NCBI GenBank assembly: GCA_905221615.1
Contig: CAJNDT010002868.1
Span: 639,142 to 703,141, forward strand
Reading direction: 5' to 3'
DNA: 64,000 nt
DNA from: Symbiodinium sp. CCMP2592
Lineage: Eukaryota > Sar > Dinophyceae > Suessiales > Symbiodiniaceae
The position numbers and the translations under genes were made by a program. Shown piece by piece: positions 44,781 through 53,800 of this stretch. The notes under the pieces are model-generated. The model saw only the letters and a program-made list of their open reading frames with translations, was not told where the DNA came from and did no database searches. Every line of letters starts with the position of its first letter. The stretch's first letter is position 1.

Positions 44781-47251
44781 TTATTGATTGTGTTGCTTTT
44801 TTTCCAGGTTTTACCCCCTGGCCCCTGTACTGTTCGAGCTGTTCGCAGGAAGCCTGGACTCACTGTACAAGGCAGCGGAGTTTTGTGGGGTTAGGAAGCT
44901 TACGGTGTTGTGTGTTGGGCTTCGTTAAGTCTCAAATTCCCAGATTCAGACTTTACACCTTTTCTGGCTCATCATTTAGGCTTGCAACAACTGATCTCTC
45001 GGTCTCGTTCGTGTTGTTTTTTGCTCTGGACGTTGGCTGCTGTTATTAGGTTGTGGGGTCTCCGGGGCTTCAGCCGTGCCTGAGTCAGCAACATAGGATC
45101 TCAGGCATTATATAAGGACCGCAGGTTTTCTGAACTTTGAGGTGTGTTGTGTCTGAGCTTTCCTGCAGGTGAGCTGACAGGAGCTCAATAACCACTCCGA
45201 AGAACTTAAACCCCGATCCCCGAACCCTTGCTACCATGAACGTTTGTTTTACGACCGATATGGCCGAGATCCACTACATGCGTCTGAGGCGAATTCCAGC
45301 AGTGAAAACGAGAGTGTTTCGGTGTAGGAGTGCCGCGCCTGAATTGCCGTGTTCTGGAAAGTGGCAGCTAACAAAGTAGAGGTGCAAGCAAGGTTAGTGT
45401 GGGCTGTGATGGCTGTGTTCCTAGTCAATTTGATTACTGTTGCTTGATCATGCAATCCTGCCCTTGAGAATCACCAGCAACAAAACAGCACACTGATCCT
45501 AAGACCCTACGCCCCGAAACAGCCGCAAATTCTCTCAAGCCTTCCGCTTTGATCTCCCCGTGCAAGCTCTCAGGCATATGATCGAGTCAGCAGCGGGAAG
45601 CCGATTCAGGCTGTACATCAACTTTGTGTGAGTAGCAAAAACAGCGGCACAGGTCCATGTACACACGAACCTACCTGCCTAACTACCTGCCTACTTGCTT
45701 GCTTATAATTACATATTACGTACAAACGTACAGCCATCCATCCAGCCACGCATGCATTAGTTATTAGCATCCAACTAGTTCTTACTCTTCTGCCTGTCTT
45801 TGTATGCGTACTATGTTGAGAGATACATACAAACATTACGTCAGTTGTGCTTGCATTTTAGGGTTCTTGTTTTGGGGACACACTTCACGCAGCTTGCGCG
45901 GACCTGAAGCTTGTTCCTCCACCTCCCCTGGAGGAATCCAGTGGGAAGCCAAAGCTCTTAGGTCGTAGGGCTTCCAAGGCCCAAACCCAACCCATGCGCA
46001 TTCTGATTCTCGGTTTATTTGGGTTGTGGTGGCTAGAGCTTCGAGCTTAGGGCTCGGCTCTACTTCCGAGTCCGACAAGGGGCCAAACAGAAGTTCAAGC
46101 CATTAGAACACTTAACCCGTAGGCGCCGAAGTAGCTTGAATTCTTCAACCCGAACCTGATACCCTGCGCAGACTCCCCTAAACACTTAAAACCCTAAACC
46201 CAAAAAGGCGTAAACCCTAAAGCCCCAGACCATACACCCTGGCCCTAGATCCTGAATTTCAAGCCGGAAACTTAGGGCCAACGATATGCCTTGAAATGGC
46301 TGATTCCGCCAGGCCCCGAAAACGAAGCCTCCGAGCGAGGTGCAGTCTTGCAAAGCCCTGGGTTCAGAAAGGATATCAGGTTCAGGGTTTGGGGTTTCGG
46401 GTTGCACGCTTTTGCTGGGATGTCTGGCGTGTTTCTTTCTGAATGTATTTCCGTGATTTGGTTCATGAGTGCTGAGTGCTCATGATCTTAATTCGCTCAT
46501 CATCACTAGTTTCCACGGCTGGTTTTGCTCCAGTGGTGAGGATGGTTAGTCAGGTTCAGAGCTTGGGGCATCTCAGCTCTTTCACGGTTGGAGTGTAGCG
46601 ACAACAGCTCCTGTTGTAGGAACTTGGATTCTGGATTTCATACTGGCGCTGAGACCAGGATCCCGCGACTGCCCTCATAGTCCCTGAAAAACGGGGCCAT
46701 CTGAGAACCCCGAAACCCGGAACATCCCCCTCTCTTGTTAAATGGATCGGGGGGGGGGGGGTTGCCGGGGGCATTTCCAACATAAATTTCCATTTTGGGG
46801 GGGGGGGGGGGGTGGCTAGCACAGGGCCGGAGGTTGAATGCCTGGGTCCGGGACGTTCGGGCAAAGTTTTTCCATTTATGCCGGTGCTGCAATCGGCGGT
46901 GACCATACTTTGGAAAACCCGACATAAAAGGGATTAAGTCTTACGTGGGCCTGATCATTTTTATCTTGGGATTCGTGCAGAAGAGAAACAGACAGACAGT
47001 GAGACAGATCGAGCGTCAGTCATGTCGGCATGTGTCAGTGATGGCGGACATGTGGCTCTGTGTGCGTGTGCGTGCTGGAATTCAACATTGTTTGTGCAGG
47101 CATTTTGCCTTTTAGCTTGCATGCATGCCACATGCCAGACATGCTGCAGACAGCACAGCACATACAGCGAGGAGACCCTACCATCCCACTTTTTCCTCAA
47201 GGCGCACATGCACAAGTCACGAAGCCACTTAACTATTCTATTTATTTCAGT
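44781..47251. other. Spacer with poly-G tracts
   Basis: No exon is resolved. Telomere-like complements (AAACCCTAAA words) cluster at 46180-46230. Runs of 12 and 16 G lie at 46750-46761 and 46797-46812, separated by about 35 bp. Confidence 0.45.
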
Positions 47252-47499
47252 AAGATCTTAAGCCACTATGACGGCACTTGGGGGAGGGTTTGTAAGCCAC
47301 CTTGTCGGCAGTGGGTCGTACTAGAACTAATCGTTCAGGAAAGATCTTAAGCCATTATGACGGCATGGGGGGAAGGGTTTAGAAAGCCACCTTTTCGGCG
47401 CTGGGTTTCGTACCAGAACTAATCTTTTAGGAAAGTTCTTAAGCCACTATGACGGCACGGGGGAAGGGTTTAGCTACTTTTTCGGCATTGGGTTTATTA
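47252..47499 (+). repeat. Three-copy tandem repeat, about 90-bp unit
   Basis: Units begin at 47252, 47341 and 47433 with AAG(A/T)TCTTAAGCCA(C/T)TATGACGGCA. They continue through GGAGGGTTT..AAGCCACCTT.TCGGC..TGGGT and ACTAATC; the third copy is shortened. Spacing is 89 and 92 bp. Copies are about 80-90 percent alike, so the duplications are fairly recent. No open frame runs through them. Confidence 0.85.
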
Positions 47500-48880
47500 C
47501 TGCAACACAAGCACAGAAGCACATTCGCATAAATCACGATAGCATTGGCAAGCATTGCTGCATGGGCCTTCGTGCATTTTGCACCTGGCTTTGATGCCTG
47601 GATCTCGGCGGTTTCGGATCATTTCTGAGGCCTCGGAACCTCCGGACGCACCGAAAGCACTGGCTCCGCTTCCTGATGCATGTGCCGGGCCCCCATTCTG
47701 TGGCTCGTTCCCTCGCCGACCTGAGTTTTTGATGTGTTTGTTTTGTTGGTGCAACTCACTGCTCAGGGCGTGACTTCGTGCGATGGCATTCCCCAGCCGA
47801 TGAGCTGGGATGCGACCAGCCGAGTGTGGCGGAGTCGGCCGGGACCGTTGCGATTTGTTGCGGGATGCCAGCACGAGTTTCGTGGCACTTGCAGGTGCTC
47901 AGCCTATTTCGGGGCCGGTCGTGTTAGTCATCACGAGTGGTGGTCGCAGAAACCTTGGACTGCATCATCTCGTTTGCTCCTGTGCCATTGTTTGATTGCC
48001 TAGGCCGGGCGGGCGAATACCATGGATGCGGTGCACCCGTCCTCCGACAAAGGCCGCGGTGGATGATGCACATCGTCGCCTGGAGGACTGGGCTTACTGC
48101 TTGGGGACTTTCTTCTGATCTGTGACACCGACAGGAGCAGCAGCAGATTGAGGAGCAGGCAGGGGTGGCAGGGCATTTGTTGGAGTTGTAGAAGTGGGAT
48201 TTGATGGCCAGGAGACGGCGACAGGAGCGGCCGGCTCTGCTGCACACGCATTGGGTTGCGGCTTTGCCTGCTTTGCTGGTGCTCCTCTCCTGTCGCATTC
48301 GGCAGGCTTCCGTCGATGGAGATCATCCTTCTGCCGAGGCCGGCAACTTACTCTCCATGATTGGTCTGGGCTCACCCTTCTCCCAGGCCACGGACATTCC
48401 GGCAGACGTGTCGGGGGAGAAGCAGAGCACGGAGGCACTGGGTCGAATGCTGCTTACTTTCGTGGTTACTTCTAGTGTTTTTGATCCGGCAGGCAGTGGC
48501 TGCTGGACCACCCGATCGCGTTCCTCCCGAGGGCGGTGCTGGGTCGCAGAAGGCGGGCATCGGTTCGGTATTTCAGGGATTCGGCACCATTTGGGGTTTC
48601 AGGACTCGTGCTGCTGCTGGGGTTTCAGGGATTGGTGTTGTGACATGTGCTGACGGTAGTGCTGTGCAGGATCAGTTGAGTGCAGCTTGGTTGTGCGCAT
48701 GTGGACCGTGCTTGATTGTGATCCAGTATCAAGCTGTGATAACATGGCCTATCGATCCTCCATTCCTGAGAAATATTCGACAAGCTTGCACCATTTCGAC
48801 ATTCCGGGGCGAGCCGTGAAAACATGGCCTATCGATCCTTTAGGTCTAAAATCATTTAATTGACCATTCCTCCTGATGGC
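47500..48880. other. Coding-like region, strand and exon structure unresolved
   Basis: Both strands carry protein-like frames. The + strand has a stretch around 48300-48470 (Ser/Ala/Gly-rich, with SMIGLGSPFSQ). The - strand has a Pro/Ala-rich frame (48094-48438) ending in VTDQKKVPKQ and a Gly/Ser-rich frame (47497-47874). High GC at third positions makes antisense frames look open, so the true strand cannot be settled by eye. The + strand is favoured only because all other supported exons lie on it. Confidence 0.35.
48741..48839 (+). repeat. 19-bp exact direct repeats, 80 bp apart
   Basis: AACATGGCCTATCGATCCT occurs at 48741-48759 and again at 48821-48839. The 61 bp between them are unique. 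It could be a small duplication or a footprint of an inserted element. Confidence 0.8.
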
Positions 48881-48903
48881 TTGATCGCTGGATATCGCTG
48901 GTG

Positions 48904-49420
48904 ATGAATGCAACGAAAGCCATGAAGACGATGAAGTCCATGAATGCGATGAAGTCCAAACACACAGCAAAGAAGGCGGGAATGCGATGAAGGCCAAGCA
49001 CCCACCAATGAAGGTGACGAAAGCCATGAAGACCATGAATTCCGGGAATGTGATGAAGGCCATGCCGGCGCAGAAGCGGCCAGCTTCGAAGCCGTTGAAG
49101 GACGATGTCGAGACTCCTCCCGAGTTGTTACGAGGTCGGCCTGGTGCGGGATGGCGAGTTGCAGGCCTTCTTGTCTGTGTCAGGCGATATGTTATTGCAG
49201 GATACCTGCGACGGCAGCCAGTTCAGGGGCACGGCTGTGAGGATCCATATGGTGACGAGGCAACCTCATGAGAGCAATGGCTTTCCAGACAAGAAAAAGG
49301 ACAATGACAGACGACGGGAAGAAAGATAATGACGAGGCGAAGGACAGTGACACTGGAAACAGTGACAGCAGCGGGGTATCGTCCTCCTACTGGGCTTCGC
49401 GAGGTCTCTGAGTGAGCTCC
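48904..49420 (+). CDS. Met/Lys-repeat protein segment, several short exons or frameshifts
   Basis: An ATG at 48904 opens MNATKAMKTMKSMNAMKSKH; after a one-base frame change near 48982 it continues as MKAKHPPMKVTKAMKTMN and AMPAQKRPASKPLKDD. Such MKAMK-type arrays are a recurrent feature of dinoflagellate proteins and are often basic N-termini. A possible 28-bp GT-AG intron (49107-49134) joins it in phase 0 to VGLVRDGELQAFLSVSGDM, and a further acidic/Ser-rich piece (DDGKKDNDEAKDSDTGNSDS) follows in another frame to about 49413. The internal 25-bp repeat at 49288-49337 coincides with that frame change. The start is chosen as the first ATG of the MK array. It may belong to the gene at 50.85 kb or be separate; function unknown. 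Confidence 0.5.
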
Positions 49421-49449
49421 ACATGTGTAGCAGCCAGACAGCAGCCACA

Positions 49450-49560
49450 CGGAGCCACACACACACACACACAGCCGCACACAGCCACACACACACACAC
49501 ACAGACACACAGACACACAGACACACAGACACACACACACACACAGAGCCACACGGCAGC
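49450..49560. repeat. (AC)n with AGCCAC and AGACAC variants
   Basis: Imperfect AC dinucleotides with regular AGACAC units (49500-49545). His/Thr and Cys/Val frames here are artefacts. Confidence 0.9.
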
Positions 49561-49660
49561 AGGAGCATAGCAGAGCGAATAATGAGGGGTGTGGTTCAAG
49601 CCGGATCAAGCCGTGTGTGCATGGGACATCATGAATTATCAAGGGGCACTAAACTATAGA

Positions 49661-50850
49661 GGGCGACAGTAGCTCTAGCCGAGGCATAGGCCGGGTTTGT
49701 GTTTCTTTGCTTGTTTTTGCACACACGGCCGGCAGCCTGTTTTTGAATCTTGGGAAAACGTGGTCCGGGGGTTGTTTGGGTTTTGGGTTTGAGATTCACC
49801 CCGTTCAGGGTTCAGGGCACCCGAACCCAAACCGAGCCCGCTCCCCCCTAAGCCTCCCGAAAGACCCTTGAAGCCCACACCACCCCGAGCCGTGCCTCTC
49901 TGCCCTTCCTTGCCACCCTTGCTTTGGTCAAGCCTCGGTGCAACCTACTTCGACTCCGGCCTGGACCTTGGACTTGGCATGCGCTTCGTCGTCCCGTGTT
50001 GCTCCTCTTCATGGTTGCTTCGTTCCGTGCTTCCCGCCACTCCGCTTCCCAATCCCGATGGTGCCGTCGGGCCCTTGGAATGCCTGGGTTTGAGCATTTC
50101 GGGACCTTGGCAGCCTTTGCTCGCATGCAGGTCGCAACATCCACGACCCTTTGGTGCGACCTCGTGTCTTCATATCCTCTTCCTGAACAATGTTGCTCCG
50201 GTCAGGTTTCGGCAGATCCTTCACCTGCCTAGACCTCGGGCTCTGAAGCTTGATTCTTCGTGGTGCCTCGCCCTGCCTTACGTCGGCCGCGATGGTCCGA
50301 GCCTTGGACTTAGCGGACTCGCTGGCTCCGCGACAAAAATAGGCCCAAACCTCAGAGCCCAAACCCCGAAGCCCCAAGCCACTTCCCTTTCCTCGTGAAG
50401 TCCTCCTGCTGCAGGCTGGACCACCTCCCGGTCATCGCGATGCAGATGCTGGCCTCAGTGAGGCACTTCGGTTGCAGCTCGCTCTCCTGTGCGTGGTTGG
50501 CTGTTGGTCAGGCTCGCGATCCGGTGATCGCTGGGACCTTGGCTAGCTTGCCTTCTTCGTGGATCGGCTCGGATCATGTCGCTGTGCCAGGATGCGTCAG
50601 GTCTAAACCCATTGCCTGTGGTGCCGGCCTCAACTACTCTGGCTCGCCCTTCATCAGTCGATGGCTTGGGAACGTCTCGGGTGGTTAGGCTGGACAAATG
50701 ACCTCGGCTGTCGACAGCACGGAGGTGATGGCCGTTCGTTCCGAGGGACAGGGGGGCATCCATCAATGCTTGCACTCGTTGGTTATGTCGTTGCTACCTC
50801 CCGGGTACCGGTGGCCTTTGATTCTTTTTGCTGGTGCCTGTCGCATCTAG
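49661..50850. other. Coding-like region, unresolved
   Basis: A 176-codon + frame (49868-50398) faces Lys/Arg-rich - frames (49848-50144 and 50009-50377). Another + frame (50395-50688) faces a - frame of 107 codons. Base composition resembles that of the gene that follows, so upstream exons of that gene probably lie here. No set of splice sites could be chosen with confidence. Confidence 0.35.
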
Positions 50851-53800
50851 CTCCTCTGAGTTCCCCACTAGGGACATCCCGAAGCGATCCGAAGCCATGG
50901 GTCCCAAGCCTGCCCAGAAGGGGGCAGCTGCGGGTGACACCGAGACGACTGCTAAGGTGGTGAGGATGACACCGAGACGACTGCTCGGGCAGAGGCTGCT
51001 CTGGACGACACCGAGACGAAGTGGCGCAGGGTGGGGACAGCTCTGCCATTTCGCGGGTTTCGGCCTGCTGCGGATCCTCATGTGAGGTCAGAGTGGCAGT
51101 GGCAGCAGTGTTCAGCCAGTGTCTGAACGACGTGAGCCCCTCTCGGCCTTCTCATGCACCGGCGATATCACAGGATGCTCAGCTTGTTCCGGGCAACAGC
51201 AATCAGGAGTGCCTTGACCCAATCCCGGCGACGTCGCAGAGGCAGGTTGTGGTGATCGAGGATACACCGCCAGTTGTTGCGGATGTCAAGGATCTGGACT
51301 AAGTCAGTCCTTTGGTGATCTTTGGTGAACATTTTGGCCATTGTGGCATGACTCTTTTGCATTCCAACAGAGGATGCCCGCCATGTCATGCTCGTTAAGG
51401 TGGATGCAGCACCTGGAACCGCTTCGAAAAAACACAAACTCCGGGCTTCTGCTTCTGGTTCTAGTTCTTGGATGCACAAAAGCTTCTGTTGGCCAGGACC
51501 CTGGAGGTGCGGTCCGAGCTCATGGAGGTCAGGGGTCGTCTCACTGCTCATTGGACAGGTTCTCAGCCTGATGACAAGAAGAAGGACGACGCTGCCCGCG
51601 ATCCAGGCCGGGGTGTCTTCACATGGTGCTCGGGGTCGTCTCACTCTTCGTTTGTCTGCTCATTGGACAGGTTCTCAGCCTGATGGCAAGAAGAAGGACG
51701 ACGCTGCCCGCGATCCAGGCCGGGGTGTCTTCACATGGTGCTCGGCCTCTCTGATGTGGCTCGCTTGGCCAGGATCTTTGGAGGCTAGGGTGACGGTGAA
51801 GGGTGAGAAAGCTCCTGCCGGGTGCTCAGGATTTGCGGCTCTGCCTATGCAAATGGCACCTGACCCTAAGTTGCCTGAGGTGAAGGGTGATAAAGCTCCC
51901 AACACCTCGGCGCCAATCGCTGCTCCCTCTGCTGGGTGCTCTGGACTCGCGGCTCTGCCCATGCAAATGGTACCGACTCTGCAGCCGACCCTGTGTTGTC
52001 CGAGGTGAAGCCTGAAATGGCACCGACTCGGCAGCCGACCCTATGTTGTTTGAGGTGATGCCTGAGAAAGCTCCCAACACCTTGGCGCCAGTCGCTGCTC
52101 CTTCTGCTGGGTTGTCTCGGAATCGCAGCTTTGTGCAGCCGAAGATCGCAGTGAGTTCTCTGCTTTCGTGAGTCCAGCAAATGAACATGGATATCGGCCA
52201 CACCCCTGTAGTTTGCGATTGTAGGAATGCTCCTGGATTGCTGGGTAGTGTGGCGATTGGGTGGGTGAGCTGGGCCAGGAACGCGCCCGGGTCGGACCTG
52301 GCATGATCGCAGTCCCGAAGATCCCGGGCGGGCCGAAAATGGAAACCCCGGAGGGGTGAGCCCGCCCATCCTCGAGACAGTTGTCGCTTTCGGGACGTAC
52401 ACCACCCGCCGTTTCCAATTAACTTAACTAGCTTTGGGCAGGTTCCCTGGTATTGCGGGCTCCAGGCAGGTGGTTTGGGATGATCGCAGTCCCGAAGATC
52501 CCGGAGATTGTCCCGCGTTTCCAATTGGCCTTCTCGTTTGTTCCTGGGTGGTGTGGCGACTGGGTGGCTCAGCTTCCAATTAACTAGCTTTGGGCAGGTT
52601 CTCTGGTATTGCGGGCTCTAGGCACGTGGTTTGGGATGATCGCAGTCCCGAAGATCCCGATAATTGTTTGGAACGGGCCGAAAATGGAAACCCCAAGCAT
52701 GAGCCCGCCCATCCTCGAGACAGTCGTCGCTTTCGGGACGTACACCCCCCCCGTTTCCAATTAACGGCTTTGTCTGACAAACGCCTGGGCCGAGGCTTCA
52801 GAAGTGCGCCAGACCGATGCTGTTCCGGGCCGAGATCACGTGGAATCAAGCCGAGATGTGCGGGCACGGGCAGTCCTGGCATCACCTGAGGTCAGTACAG
52901 CTCAGCAGCTGATTGCGAAGCTCCCGGTGGCGGGCATCAAACGGCTGCCGACTCGAGAGGTCTGCGTCGCCTTGGAACAACGGCTTCTGCAGCCGTGGGA
53001 GTGGAGTGGGTGGCTTGGGGCGCAAGCCACTCCGACTTCACGACGGCATTGGCACAGGCTCGGACACAAGGCCTATGCCTTAAAGACGAGATGTCGGACA
53101 AAGACGCTGCTGAAATAGTCAACCCAGCTCACTTGCGGACCAGCTGGAGCACACATGTGTGCCCTCACAGCCTGGCTTTTGCTGCAGGCTCGGGAATCAG
53201 GCGGAGCACTGACGGCGACACAAAGATTCCGAGCCGCTGGTACGGCGTATTTTCTCGTGCTGATGAACTTGCAGCATGTGCAGCTTGTGTATGGCAAGCA
53301 CGGGGAGACCTTCGCTTTGCCTACCACGACACTGAGAAACTACCTTCACGCCGCCTACTTTGGACTGCTTCTGTGCCTGTTCCCAGGCAAGGAGGGCCGA
53401 GACAGTGTGCGATCCAACAGCTACGCTGAGAAGATATGCGAACATTACTTTTCCAGGCTCAAAAGTTGGTTTCGTGGCACACCTTCGGTGGCACAAGCCT
53501 TATGGGCAACTCACAGATGCCACCTGGAACAGCTGAGGAATCCAATGTCTCCGCCGGAAGCTTCTTACAGCCGTGTCGCGATGAAGGATGCAGCTGCTCT
53601 GATGCAGGAATGCTTCGAGGAAGCGGCGCTCACGATGTCATGGATCACGGTCGGCCGCTCCCCCACGGCTATAGGCCGACTTCGCAGCTTGGTACAAGTC
53701 CGAGGGCAAGAAGCTGCTCACAGAGGGGTTGGAGGAGCACGATGCCGTGGATTATGTGGAGAGTGATGCAGAAGAGATCGACGACAACCAGGAGGAGCCC

